64,000 nucleotides of DNA, taken from Bradyrhizobium erythrophlei. Lineage in GTDB: Bacteria > Pseudomonadota > Alphaproteobacteria > Rhizobiales > Xanthobacteraceae. Location of the stretch: positions 992,001 through 1,056,000 of the forward strand of contig NZ_LT670818.1 in assembly GCF_900129505.1 (NCBI RefSeq), in the 5' to 3' direction. Positions 35,790 to 44,165 of this stretch are shown piece by piece (positions within the stretch are counted from its first letter, which is position 1; every line of letters starts with the position of its first letter). The notes below the pieces were generated by a model. The model saw only the letters and a list, made by a program, of their open reading frames with translations. It was not told the DNA's origin and did no database searches. A program made the position numbers and the translations under genes.

Positions 35790-36217
35790 ACGGACGCTCC
35801 ATAAGTTGTTACGACAAATGGAGTTTAGCAACGTCAATAGATTTGTCTCGCTTTTCCACAACTTTGAACAAAGGTATTGTGCACTGCACCACAGCAACCT
35901 TCCACATATGTCAAAGTTAGTTGCTGGCATTCCAAACCACAGCTCATCATGCCCACAGCGCCATTACGTCGTGGCCAGTGCTGCCTTCTCAACAGGATCG
36001 GCATGTCCGTTCGGTGCCAACTTCGGAGGCTTTTCAAGAATGACGTCTGCGACGCCAGTCGCGAGCATCTCTCGTTACAGACGTAACGCGATAATCCGGT
36101 AAGGCAATCGCGCTGCAATATTCTCGGTGCTTACTGAGCCTCGAAAGCCGGACGTGTGCGGTGGTGCGACCAGGCATGCATGCCAAGGGGGCAAACGAGC
36201 GCTAATGGAGGTTCGAT
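35790..36217. other. intergenic stretch with repeat copy C
   Basis: About 430 bases without a supported gene. Includes the repeat at 35981-36018. A GAGCCTCGAAAGCCGGACGT segment near 36137 has a weak domain-V-like look, but no convincing hairpin was found. Confidence 0.35.
35981..36018. repeat. dispersed about 40-base repeat, copy C
   Basis: CTGCCTTCTCAACAGGATCG then GCATGTCCGTTCGGTGCC; the right half is identical to copy A (29756-29774). Confidence 0.55.
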
Positions 36218-36598
36218 ATGTCTCGTCCAACGGATCAACTCGACAATTCGCATACCAAGCCCCTCCAGATGGAGCATCACGAACATATTAGTTCGGACCG
36301 ATCACAAACTGACGGGCGGCCGGGAAACTCAGAGAGCCAGGCAAGGCAGTTCCTGCCGAACAGCCTGATCGCGAGCCAGCGAAAAGCCCGGTCGAGCCTG
36401 GTGCGAAGATTCGTTCAGGCCCAAGATGAGCGGGCGAAGCAACGCACCCGGCGCTGGCTCGGCAGAATCAATAACGAGCAGTTTTTAGGCTTTGGCCTGA
36501 CACCGGAAGACATTGCCCTTCTGCGCGGCTCACGCAGTGCTGGCAAATTCGTTTCGACGCTTTTGTCCGTGCCTTCACCACCCGGTTCATGGTTTTAG
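36218..36598 (+). CDS. hypothetical protein
   Basis: 126 codons (MSRPTDQLDNSHTKPLQMEH), ATG preceded by ATGGAGGTTCGAT. The N-terminal half is polar and probably disordered. The C-terminal half is basic and helical (RRFVQAQDERAKQRTRRWLG, then FGLTPEDIALLRG), ending with a Ser/Pro-rich tail. The short LTPEDIALLRG segment looks like a small helical domain, but I cannot name the family. Confidence 0.6.
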   Translation: MSRPTDQLDNSHTKPLQMEHHEHISSDRSQTDGRPGNSESQARQFLPNSLIASQRKARSSLVRRFVQAQDERAKQRTRRWLGRINNEQFLGFGLTPEDIALLRGSRSAGKFVSTLLSVPSPPGSWF

Positions 36599-36655
36599 AG
36601 CATGGGACTAACGACACATACTCTGTTACGCAATTCATAAATCTGGGAGGCGGCC

Positions 36656-37693
36656 TTGAAGCTCTCGCTGTTTTCCGTCCAGGACCATTATCCCGATGGC
36701 GCCCGCACCGTCCCCCAGTTCTACAAGCAAGTGATCGATCAAGCCGTGCTTGCAGAAGAACTGGGATATGCCGCGTTCTTTTCCGCGGAGCACCATTTTC
36801 ATCCCTATGGCGTGGTTCCGAATCCCACCGCTTTGCTCTGCGCGATTGCCCAACGCACGACACGCATCAGACTCGGAACGGCAATCTCGATCCTTACATT
36901 TCACAATCCGAGAACGGCAGCCGAGATTTTTGCGATGGCGGATATCCTTAGCGATGGCCGTTTCGTGCTCGGCGCCGGCTCCGGCTATCTCAAACATGAG
37001 TTCGAAGGATTCGATGTCGACCCAGCTGAAAAACGCGATCGTTTCGACGAGTGCCTCGCAATCGTGGAGCGCCTTCTGTCTGGCGAAAGGGTGACCTGCC
37101 ACGCCAAGTTTAACCGCCTGGACGTGGTGAAATTGAATGTCGAGCCGATCCAGAGGCCGGTGCCGCTTTACGTGGCCATTCTCCGCAAGGAGGCCGCCTA
37201 CCACGTCGGCTTGCAGGGACGAGGACTTTTGACGGTGCCATACGGCTCGCTCGATCATGTCGACGAAATCGGTTCGCTGGTGTCGGAATTTCGCCGCGGC
37301 CGAACCGATGCTGGCAACGAGGCCGTCGCTCTTCCGCAAGCGCTTGGCGACAACGTCGTATGCCTCCATACCCATGTCGCCGAGACCGACGCCGCGGCAC
37401 GCAAGGAGGCGAGCGGACCGTTTGACCTCTATGTCGAGACCCGGCTGTATGCGAAGAAAATGGTCTATGACGATATTCTCCGAAGCGGCATTCATCTTTT
37501 TGGGTCGGTCGAGACCGTCACGAAGAAGCTTTGCGCGCTCGCCGACATGGGCGTGGATCACGTCATGACCATGCAAAACTTTGGCAACATGGCGCCCGCC
37601 TACGTGACGAACTCGATGCGCCTGCTGGCGGAGCGGGTGATGCCTCAAGTTCGGCAGCGCCAAGCTAGCCGGTCGTTGCGGGGCGTCGCTTAG
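36656..37693 (+). CDS. luciferase-like (LLM class) flavin-dependent monooxygenase
   Basis: 345 codons from a TTG at 36656 with GGGAGG seven bases upstream (MKLSLFSVQDHYPDGARTVP). TIM-barrel luciferase-family signatures are AEELGYAAFFSAEHHFHPYG, RIRLGTAISILTFHNPRTAA and DGRFVLGAGSGYLKHEFEGF. These enzymes use reduced FMN supplied by a separate reductase. The next frame is the beginning of just such a flavin reductase, but it is truncated. Confidence 0.92.
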   Translation: MKLSLFSVQDHYPDGARTVPQFYKQVIDQAVLAEELGYAAFFSAEHHFHPYGVVPNPTALLCAIAQRTTRIRLGTAISILTFHNPRTAAEIFAMADILSDGRFVLGAGSGYLKHEFEGFDVDPAEKRDRFDECLAIVERLLSGERVTCHAKFNRLDVVKLNVEPIQRPVPLYVAILRKEAAYHVGLQGRGLLTVPYGSLDHVDEIGSLVSEFRRGRTDAGNEAVALPQALGDNVVCLHTHVAETDAAARKEASGPFDLYVETRLYAKKMVYDDILRSGIHLFGSVETVTKKLCALADMGVDHVMTMQNFGNMAPAYVTNSMRLLAERVMPQVRQRQASRSLRGVA

Positions 37694-37702
37694 CAAATCC
37701 GG

Positions 37703-37801
37703 ATGGCGCCGATGTTCGATGCGCGTGAATTGCGCAGAAGTTTGGCGGCGTTTGCAACAGTCGTCGCCATCGTCACGACGACCGATGGCAGATCAGATCA
37801 T
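37703..37801 (+). pseudogene. truncated flavin reductase-like gene
   Basis: Ten bases after the monooxygenase stop, an ATG opens MAPMFDARELRRSLAAFATV then VAIVTTTDGR, the N-terminal start of FMN-dependent flavin reductases (normally AFATGVTIVTT). After about 33 residues the similarity ends and a frame unrelated to the family follows. The FMN-binding core is missing, so the partner of the monooxygenase has been lost here. Confidence 0.75.
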
Positions 37802-37855
37802 TGGAGTGAGCCGAGTCAAAATGCCCAGCGAAGCGCAACGATATCGCGGCGCCCG

Positions 37856-38197
37856 TCAGCCGGTATTCCTGACCGCTTCAGCCAGCATGGCGTAAAGCTG
37901 GCCCTTGGTGAATTCCTTGGTGAACTCCTTGGGCTGCCGCTTCGCGCGCTTGCGTGAAGACATCACCTTGTCCGCCGGGCGGGCACAGGCCGCCAGCTGC
38001 GATGGCCTCGTCTTCGGTTCTTGCCTGATCCTGGGTTTTGCGGTTGGCGGCTTGTGGCCGCGCTTCAGGCCCAGACGAGTGAGCTTGGCGCAGACCGCGT
38101 TACGGCTATATCCGAGACGGCGCGCGATCTGCTCGGCGCTCTGTCCCGACGTCCAGAGCTTTTGGAGCAGTGCTACTTCTTTCGCATCCCAACTCAT
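37856..38197 (-). CDS. GcrA-family DNA-binding protein
   Basis: 113 codons starting MSWDAKEVALLQKLWTSGQS. The GcrA helix-turn-helix is present as AEQIARRLGYSRNAVCAKLT then RLGL, followed by a basic Lys/Pro-rich linker. GcrA of Caulobacter is a cell-cycle regulator acting at methylated promoters. This copy is shorter (about 170 residues are usual) and its C-terminal sigma-binding part is not recognisable, so it is a paralogue, not the main GcrA. Confidence 0.8.
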   Translation of the reverse strand: MSWDAKEVALLQKLWTSGQSAEQIARRLGYSRNAVCAKLTRLGLKRGHKPPTAKPRIRQEPKTRPSQLAACARPADKVMSSRKRAKRQPKEFTKEFTKGQLYAMLAEAVRNTG

Positions 38198-38353
38198 GGG
38201 AGATACTTATACGCCGATTGCCGTCGCTAGGCTAGTCGTTGCTCGCAACACTGATCCTGTTGCCCGCCTCAGTGCCCGCTTGGTAAAAAACAAACTCTCG
38301 CGCGCCGGTCTGCTCGCACTCCTCCGAGCGGTTAGACCGCCAAAGCGGATCGC

Positions 38354-39346
38354 CTATTCGATCAGTTCGTCGGCAAGCGATAACAGGTTGGGTGGAATCT
38401 CCAGACCCAGCGCCTTCGCTGCCCTGAGATTGATGACGAGCTCGAATTTGGTGGGCTGCTCCACCGGAAGGGTGGCAGGCGACGCGCCTTTGAGAATCCT
38501 GTCGACATATTCCGCTGCCCGCCGGCTCAACTGACTCTGGTCCGTTCCATACGAGATCAATCCGCCGGCCTGCGCATATTCTCTCGGACCATAGATCGCG
38601 GGCAACCGAGCTTTGGCGGCGAGGTCGGTCGTTTGCCGGATGGCGCTCAACAGCACGGGATCCTCGAGCACCAGCATGCTGGCTGCCCCCGATCTGATCG
38701 CCGCGTCGATGGCCGCCGGTATCTGGTCGACGGTTCTTGCGTCGAGAACCGCGAACGGCAGTCCCATCGCGGTGGCGGCGGTCTTGATCTGCTGGAGTGC
38801 TAGCGCGGTGTAAGGGGTGTCGGAATTTCCCAGTACCGCAACGGGCTTTTTCCCGGGGATGAGGTCCTCGAGGAACTGCAGCTTCTTGGCGGCGATGTCG
38901 CTCGCCTGCCCGCTCATGCCGGTGACGTTTCCGCCTGGCTGACTCAGGCTCGCGACGAGGCCGGCGCCAACGGGATCTCCGACCGACGTGAAGACAATCG
39001 GGATGCTGTGGGTCGCGGCAATCGCAGCCTTCGGTGCGAGCGTGCCAAATCCCGTAATCAGCACGTCCGGACCGGCGCGGACGAGTTCCGCGGCGAGCTG
39101 GGGCAACCGTTCCGCCCGCCCATCGGCCGACCGGTAATCCCAGATCATGTTCTTGCTTTCGCGGTAGCCGAGCTCCTCCAGCCGTTGCAAGAGCGGCTTT
39201 GCGAAGGTCGAGTCCTCGCCGGCAAGCAAGGCGAGGTAAGCGATCCGGTATTGCCTGCCCGCCTGCTGCGCCCGAACCGCCAACGGCGGCAAGACCGGCA
39301 GAGCCGCCACACCACCGACAAGTCCGATAAACTGCCGCCGTCTCAT
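38354..39346 (-). CDS. ABC-transporter-type periplasmic substrate-binding protein (COG2984-like)
   Basis: 330 codons from MRRRQFIGLVGGVAALPVLP; an ATG 15 bases upstream is also in frame. The N-terminus is an export signal with RRR and an RAQQ cleavage site. Family features: RIAYLALLAGEDSTFAKPLL, GFGTLAPKAAIAATHSIPIV, SQPGGNVTGMSGQASDIAAK and the end [20 protein letters not shown]. In Bradyrhizobium many such proteins exist without adjacent permease or ATPase genes, as here. The ligand is unknown. Two degraded relatives lie at 26.3 and 29.8 kb. Confidence 0.92.
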   Translation of the reverse strand: MRRRQFIGLVGGVAALPVLPPLAVRAQQAGRQYRIAYLALLAGEDSTFAKPLLQRLEELGYRESKNMIWDYRSADGRAERLPQLAAELVRAGPDVLITGFGTLAPKAAIAATHSIPIVFTSVGDPVGAGLVASLSQPGGNVTGMSGQASDIAAKKLQFLEDLIPGKKPVAVLGNSDTPYTALALQQIKTAATAMGLPFAVLDARTVDQIPAAIDAAIRSGAASMLVLEDPVLLSAIRQTTDLAAKARLPAIYGPREYAQAGGLISYGTDQSQLSRRAAEYVDRILKGASPATLPVEQPTKFELVINLRAAKALGLEIPPNLLSLADELIE

Positions 39347-39486
39347 ACCGCCCCCGAGCAAGGATCATAAAACGTCATCCTAGCTTCCGAAGCGGGTTTT
39401 CTGAAGGGGTCTGACACCACGCCCGGCGGATCATGCGAGGGCGCGGCTCATTGGAGCCATTTGCGCCTTCGCGAAAGAGTGATTTT

Positions 39487-40494
39487 ATGCAACACAGTTC
39501 TTCAGCTGCCGGTCGGTCTCGCGCGCCAAACGCTGGACCCAGCCATGCGGTGGCCCCTCTTCACGCGACTGTTGCTGGAGGCTTCTTTGACGCCTCCATT
39601 AGTCGCCGCGATGGACATCTGGATACAAGCCCCGTGCCGAAGCCTCCTTCTTTCTCGCCCACCAGCCGCGGACAACTTAATCCGCGCGCCCAATTGCTCG
39701 AACGCGCGGCGCTTGCGCTGCGGGCGCGACGGTTCGCCGAGGCCGAGCAACTCGCCGCTGAGGTCCTGAGGGCGAACCGGACCGACACCGCCGCCGCGTC
39801 GATGCTGGCCCGGGCTCTGCTCGCTCAGAACCGCGGTGAAGAGGCGATCGCGCCGCTCGAAAAGGCCGCGCGCCGCACTGGCGATCCGGATATCGAAATG
39901 CTGCTGGGGGCGGCGCTGGGCAGCGCCGGACGCCGCGAGGAGGCGATCGAACAATTGCGCCGCACCACGGCGCGGCGCCCGCCATTCCTGCCGGCCTTCC
40001 AGGAGCTCGCCGGCCAACTTGCCAAGGCCGGACGCGTCGACGAGGCCATCGCCGTGGTCGAAAGCGGCCTTGCATCGGCGCCGGAAGCCATCGATCTGCA
40101 ATTGGACCTTGCGCGCCTGCACCTCTCCCGCAACGCGCGCAGCAAGGCGCGTGCGGTCCTTTTGAAGGCGCGCGAGTCAGCGCCCGGTCGCCCCGACATA
40201 TTGACGGCGCTCGCGCGCGTGCTGCTGCTGGAGGGCGACTATGCCGCCGCCGCCGACGCCTACCGGCACGCGCTGGCGCACCGTCCTGACGATGCCATGA
40301 CCCGCGCCGATCTCGCCGCATGCCTTCTGGAAATGGGTCAGCGCGACGCCGGCGAGGCCAATTTGCGTTCGGCGTTTCGCAGCGGACCCCAGCTACTCGG
40401 TCGAGCCACCCACGCACTCGCGGCTTCGTCGCACGGCCGTTTCTTCTTCCGCCCGAGCGCGGTTGCGAAATTCCTGCGGGGCGAGCCAGGCTGA
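39487..40494 (+). CDS. tetratricopeptide-repeat protein
   Basis: 335 codons from MQHSSSAAGRSRAPNAGPSH; an earlier ATG at 39433 is possible. The first 70 residues are low-complexity Pro/Ser/Ala. From about residue 75 come six or more TPR units (ALRARRFAEAEQLAAEVLRA, LGSAGRREEAIEQLRRTTAR, LAKAGRVDEAIAVVESGLAS, LLEGDYAAAADAYRHALAHR). No catalytic domain. A protein-interaction scaffold of unknown partner. Confidence 0.85.
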   Translation: MQHSSSAAGRSRAPNAGPSHAVAPLHATVAGGFFDASISRRDGHLDTSPVPKPPSFSPTSRGQLNPRAQLLERAALALRARRFAEAEQLAAEVLRANRTDTAAASMLARALLAQNRGEEAIAPLEKAARRTGDPDIEMLLGAALGSAGRREEAIEQLRRTTARRPPFLPAFQELAGQLAKAGRVDEAIAVVESGLASAPEAIDLQLDLARLHLSRNARSKARAVLLKARESAPGRPDILTALARVLLLEGDYAAAADAYRHALAHRPDDAMTRADLAACLLEMGQRDAGEANLRSAFRSGPQLLGRATHALAASSHGRFFFRPSAVAKFLRGEPG

Positions 40495-40500
40495 GCCTGG

Positions 40501-41214
40501 TTACGCCCGGAATTTCCGCCGGTACAGTCCGGGCTCGAGACTGATCGCCTTCGTCAGTTCGTGCACCCGCTGCGTCTCCTCGGCGGTGAACGGCGCGGTC
40601 TGCGTGACCCAGTTTTCCCGCTTCACCGGCAGGCACTGCGCGACCGGCGTGCCCTTTGGCAGCACGCCGCTGAAATTCATGTCGTGCCAATGCGCCGGGA
40701 AATGAATCCAGCTGTTGCGAAAACGGTCGCAATCGACCATCCCGCTCAGCGTGGTGAATGGCAGATCAAAACGATTGAGCGGATGGGTGAACAACAGCGA
40801 ATAGCCCTCCGGCGCCTCGATGCTCCACAAATTGAGAAACTTGATCAGGAGTCGGTCGGGCTCGAACAGCGGCGTGCCGGTGACCTGGCTTGCGTCGTGG
40901 AATCCGATCGGCGAACGCGGAAACTCGAGCGATCCGCCGGGCGGAAGGTCATTGTCCCAACTGATGGCGCCGTTCTCGACCCTGAGATCGCAGATCAGCG
41001 GCATCAGGAACCCGCTGGTCATGGCATCGACGAACGGCGGACAGCGCTTGACCGTATCCTCCTCGCGCATATTGACCGCGTTGAAGGCCTGCGTCGGCAT
41101 CGCCTTCAGCCAGCCGGGAAGGCCTAATGTCGCCGGTATCGGCGGCGGAATCTTTCCCTCGAGTTCCGCCGGGCAGCGGAATTTGAGCGTCAGTGGTTCG
41201 TTGTTGTCGGACAA
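40501..41214 (-). CDS. DUF6065-like hypothetical protein
   Basis: 237 codons (MSDNNEPLTLKFRCPAELEG). Conserved-looking segments are LPGWLKAMPTQAFNAVNMRE, FVDAMTSGFLMPLICDLRVE and SWIHFPAHWHDMNFSGVLPK. It resembles the DUF6065 proteins found in Rhizobiales, which have no established role. It converges on the TPR gene with six bases between the stops. Confidence 0.7.
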   Translation of the reverse strand: MSDNNEPLTLKFRCPAELEGKIPPPIPATLGLPGWLKAMPTQAFNAVNMREEDTVKRCPPFVDAMTSGFLMPLICDLRVENGAISWDNDLPPGGSLEFPRSPIGFHDASQVTGTPLFEPDRLLIKFLNLWSIEAPEGYSLLFTHPLNRFDLPFTTLSGMVDCDRFRNSWIHFPAHWHDMNFSGVLPKGTPVAQCLPVKRENWVTQTAPFTAEETQRVHELTKAISLEPGLYRRKFRA

Positions 41215-41324
41215 GGTTCTCGCTCTCGGTTGGCTTGCCGTTCCGCCGCTTCCACGCGCCGTCTAGCATGCTCCAGGGCGCTCGCGAAGGCAGCGGCGCT
41301 CGATCGCGTCCCTCAGGCCGCCGT

Positions 41325-42149
41325 CTACGTCACCCAAAACCGCGGCAGCGTCGGCTCCAGCCTTCCGCCGATCCGCACCGGCGCGATTTTCTGCGCGAGC
41401 CCGGTTGCGTCGTCGGTCTCGACCGCGACGCCGCTGAGCGTCGCCGCACCCAGCGCCGGCTCGAACCGGCCCGAGGGAATGCCCGTCGTAAAGCGCCGCA
41501 GCGGCTCTTCCTTCTGCATGCCGATGATCGAATCGTAATCGCCGGTCATGCCGGCATCGGTCATGTAGGCGGTGCCGCCGGGCAGGATCTGATGGTCGGC
41601 GGTCGGCACATGGGTGTGGGTGCCGACGACCAGCGAGGCGCGGCCGTCGCAGAAGAAGCCGATGCCCTGCTTTTCGCTGGAAGCCTCGCCATGGAAATCG
41701 ACCACGATAGCGTCGGCGGCCTCGCGCAGCGGGCAGGCTTCGAGTTCGCGGTTGATGACGGCGAAGGGGTCGTCGAACGGCGTCATGAAGACGCGGCCGA
41801 TGCCGTTAATGACGAGCGCGCGCCGGCCGTTCTTGGTATCGACCAGCGCGGTACCGCGGCCCGGCGTGCCCCTCGGAAAATTGGCGGGGCGAACCAGCCG
41901 CGGCGCGCGCTCGATGAACACCAGCGCCTCGCGCTGGTCCCAGGAATGATTGCCGAGCGTGACCGCGTCGGCGCCCGCATCGATGAATTCCTGGTAGATC
42001 GCTTCCGTGATGCCGAAGCCGCCGGCGGCATTCTCGCCGTTGACGATGACGAGATCGAGGCGGAAGTCGCGGATCAGGCCAGGCAGATGGTCGGAGATGG
42101 CGGTACGCCCGGCCCTGCCGACGACGTCGCCTACGAAAAGAATGCGCAA
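41325..42149 (-). CDS. TIGR00282/YmdB-family metallophosphoesterase
   Basis: 274 codons (MRILFVGDVVGRAGRTAISD). Binuclear metal ligands are visible in GDVVG, NGENAAGGFG, LGNHSWDQ, DFHGEASSEKQG and VGTHTHVPTAD, the full set for this family. YmdB hydrolyses 2',3'-cyclic nucleotides in vitro and influences biofilm and RNA metabolism in Bacillus. It lies just downstream of fau on the same strand (one base apart), as in many alphaproteobacteria. Confidence 0.94.
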   Translation of the reverse strand: MRILFVGDVVGRAGRTAISDHLPGLIRDFRLDLVIVNGENAAGGFGITEAIYQEFIDAGADAVTLGNHSWDQREALVFIERAPRLVRPANFPRGTPGRGTALVDTKNGRRALVINGIGRVFMTPFDDPFAVINRELEACPLREAADAIVVDFHGEASSEKQGIGFFCDGRASLVVGTHTHVPTADHQILPGGTAYMTDAGMTGDYDSIIGMQKEEPLRRFTTGIPSGRFEPALGAATLSGVAVETDDATGLAQKIAPVRIGGRLEPTLPRFWVT

Positions 42150-42150
42150 C

Positions 42151-42738
42151 TCATGAACTCCGGAAATCGAACGCTTTCTTTTCCGTTAGCACATAATCCA
42201 GCGGCACGTCGTGCTGCAGTGCCGGCACCGTTGCCACTTCCTGGCCCGAGAAGGCGAGGCCGATGGCGGCAAAACCCCTCGATTTGTGCAGGTTCGCCAG
42301 CGTGCGGTCGTAATGCCCGGCGCCATAGCCGATTCGGTGGCCGCTGCGGTCGAACGCCGCCAGCGGCACCAGCACGATGTCAGGCACGACCTCGACTGCT
42401 GCCGGCGACGGCTCGAGAATGCCGAGCGATCCCGGCAGCAGCCTGTCGCCTTCATGCCAGATCCGAAACCGCAGCGACTGGCCGCGTTGCGTGATCACCG
42501 GCAACGCCAGCCGCGCGCCCTTGGCCGCGAGTGCCCGCATCAAGGGGGTCGGGTCAAGCTCGCTGCGAATCGGCGAATAGCCGGCCACGACGGCGCCGGC
42601 CACGAGTTCAACCGGCAACCCGCGCCGCGCGATGGCTTGCGCCGCGGCCGCGCGTTTGGTTTCGCTTAACGAATCGCGCACCGCCAGCGCGGCGGTACGA
42701 AGTTTGGCCTTTGATGGGGGCTCGGTGGTACGGGACAT
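42151..42738 (-). CDS. fau: 5-formyltetrahydrofolate cyclo-ligase
   Basis: 195 codons from the ATG at 42738 (MSRTTEPPSKAKLRTAALAV); an in-frame ATG at 42795 would run into a REPIN arm. The substrate-binding loop signature is present as VLVPLAAFDRSGHRIGYGAG then HYDRTLA. It makes 5,10-methenyl-THF from 5-formyl-THF using ATP. It sits downstream of the 6S RNA, a widely conserved arrangement (ygfA in E. coli). Confidence 0.93.
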   Translation of the reverse strand: MSRTTEPPSKAKLRTAALAVRDSLSETKRAAAAQAIARRGLPVELVAGAVVAGYSPIRSELDPTPLMRALAAKGARLALPVITQRGQSLRFRIWHEGDRLLPGSLGILEPSPAAVEVVPDIVLVPLAAFDRSGHRIGYGAGHYDRTLANLHKSRGFAAIGLAFSGQEVATVPALQHDVPLDYVLTEKKAFDFRSS

Positions 42739-42790
42739 GCGGGCCACATTCACTGCCGCCGCCCGCTTCGCTCTCACCGCCCTCCTCGCT

Positions 42791-42893
42791 GTCATCGCCC
42801 GCGAAGGCGGGCGATCCAGTATTGCAGAGGCGCATGCGATAGAAGCGCGAAGCCGCGGCGTACTGGATACCCCGCTTTCGCGGGGTATGACGG
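42791..42893. repeat. REPIN-like pair of inverted palindromes between 6S RNA and fau
   Basis: Left palindrome GTCATCGCCCGCGAAGGCGG continuing GCGATCCAGTA, and right palindrome GTACTGGATACCCCGCTTTC continuing GCGGGGTATGAC, in inverted orientation with about 38 bases between them. The whole element could fold into one long hairpin. Confidence 0.8.
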
Positions 42894-42952
42894 GGAGTGC
42901 TGGGTGAGAAGCAACTCGGCAACACAGAAACAGGCAAGCAGAAAAACAAAAG

Positions 42953-43117
42953 TGCGAAGCCGCGATGGCCGTTGGAGCGCTCGATCCCGGAGTTCCCTAC
43001 GAAAGTAGGTGGGCACCATATGACCGGATCCACGGACCCGGCCAGGGACAGTTCCCGGAAGGATCGATAAGGCCCCGGGGATATATGGCTCCTGACGCGC
43101 GACACAGCTTCGCAGGG
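42953..43117 (-). ncRNA. ssrS: 6S RNA
   Basis: Minus strand, between zapA and fau, the conserved location of 6S RNA. The ends pair: GCGAAGC near the 5' end (43113-43107) with GCTTCGC near the 3' end (42960-42954), giving about 160 nt, the usual size. The interior has the expected imperfect hairpin with a central bubble (GGACAGTTCCCGG region opposite GTGCCCACCTACTTTCGTAG). TTACAT seven bases upstream could be the -10, and a T-rich CACTTTTGTTTTTC follows the 3' end. 6S RNA sequesters housekeeping RNA polymerase in stationary phase. Ends are inferred from pairing. Confidence 0.8.
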
Positions 43118-43167
43118 CCAATGTAACCACGGTTATCCCAAACCGCCAGCGCTAACGCCCGGCTTGG

Positions 43168-43551
43168 TCAACCAATCGCGACCCCGCCGCCGATGGTGCG
43201 ATTGAGCACCTGGGTGGTGCGTTCGATGCGGTCGGCAGCCGAATTGAGCGCGTTGGCCACCGCGACCTGCGTGGCACGGGCGCGATCGGCTGCGGCGGTG
43301 CGGACGCCGCGCAAGGCTTCGAGTTCTTCTTCGAGCTTGCGGATGTGCGGGCCGGTATCGAGCAATTCGTCGCACACCGTCAGCGCCGCCATCACGACCA
43401 GGCGCGCATCGCCGATCTCGCCGAACTTGCCGCGCAGGCTCTGGATGCGCGATTCGAGGCTCTCGGCGAGCTTCAACAGCCGAACCTCCTGGCCTTCCTC
43501 GCAGGCCATCCGGTATTGCCGGCCGTTGATGGTGACGTTGATGTGGCTCAT
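43168..43551 (-). CDS. zapA: cell division protein ZapA
   Basis: 127 codons starting MSHINVTINGRQYRMACEEG, the ZapA globular head, then LKLAESLESRIQSLRGKFGE and a C-terminal coiled coil (IRKLEEELEALRGVRTAAAD). ZapA cross-links FtsZ filaments at the division site. The gene overlaps the DUF4164 gene by four bases and precedes 6S RNA and fau, as in many proteobacteria. Confidence 0.93.
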   Translation of the reverse strand: MSHINVTINGRQYRMACEEGQEVRLLKLAESLESRIQSLRGKFGEIGDARLVVMAALTVCDELLDTGPHIRKLEEELEALRGVRTAAADRARATQVAVANALNSAADRIERTTQVLNRTIGGGVAIG

Positions 43552-43868
43552 GAATCTTCTCCGGCGTGGAGTACCGAACGGATGGTGCCGATCGCCGCGT
43601 CCAGCCGGTCGGCGATCTCGCGATTGACGCGCTCGAGCCGGCGCGATTTCACCAGCGAGCCGTCGAGTTCGTCGGCGAGCCGCGAGCGATCCGCACCCAA
43701 GGCCTGGATCCGGCTCGCCAGCTCGTTTTCGTCGCGATCGGCTTCGCGGCGCCGCTCGACCGCGCTTTCCAGCGCCTCGAGCGCTGCCATCAGCCGCCGC
43801 GTCGCGACGTCAATATCGGCCGATGAGGGCTCAATGTTGCCCGAACCGTTCGCGGGGCGATCACTCAT
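43548..43868 (-). CDS. DUF4164-family coiled-coil protein
   Basis: 106 codons (MSDRPANGSGNIEPSSADID). Nearly all predicted coiled coil (ATRRLMAALEALESAVERRR, ASRIQALGADRSRLADELDG), matching alphaproteobacterial DUF4164 proteins that are always encoded just before zapA. Its TGA overlaps the zapA ATG, so it is probably involved in the same divisome function. Specific role unknown. Confidence 0.88.
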   Translation of the reverse strand: MSDRPANGSGNIEPSSADIDVATRRLMAALEALESAVERRREADRDENELASRIQALGADRSRLADELDGSLVKSRRLERVNREIADRLDAAIGTIRSVLHAGEDS

Positions 43869-44165
43869 GCGTCAACGCGCACCTCCAATTGAAGCCTGGA
43901 CGAAGCAGCCGCACCCGGAAAATTACCGGTTCGGCAAGCGTTTAGACGATGAAATTTACGTGGCAAGCGAGGCAAGCGCAACGCCGGTTGCAAGCTATGC
44001 ACCGCTAAGCAACTTTTCGGGCCCGAGCCGCGTTTCATTGCCTTGGACTCCCGGAACCGAGATGCTATCCAGCCTTGACTTCCCGTTGCCAACAACGCTT
44101 GCGCGGAGGCCGTTCGCCATGCGGCGGATCGCCACCAAACAGCTCATTTCAGGCGGATTTTCAAC

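Noticed and set aside
36100..36190. weak domain-V-like segment (GAGCCTCGAAAGCCGGACGT)
   Set aside because: The expected pairing of a 34-nt hairpin could not be built, so it is not called as an intron end.
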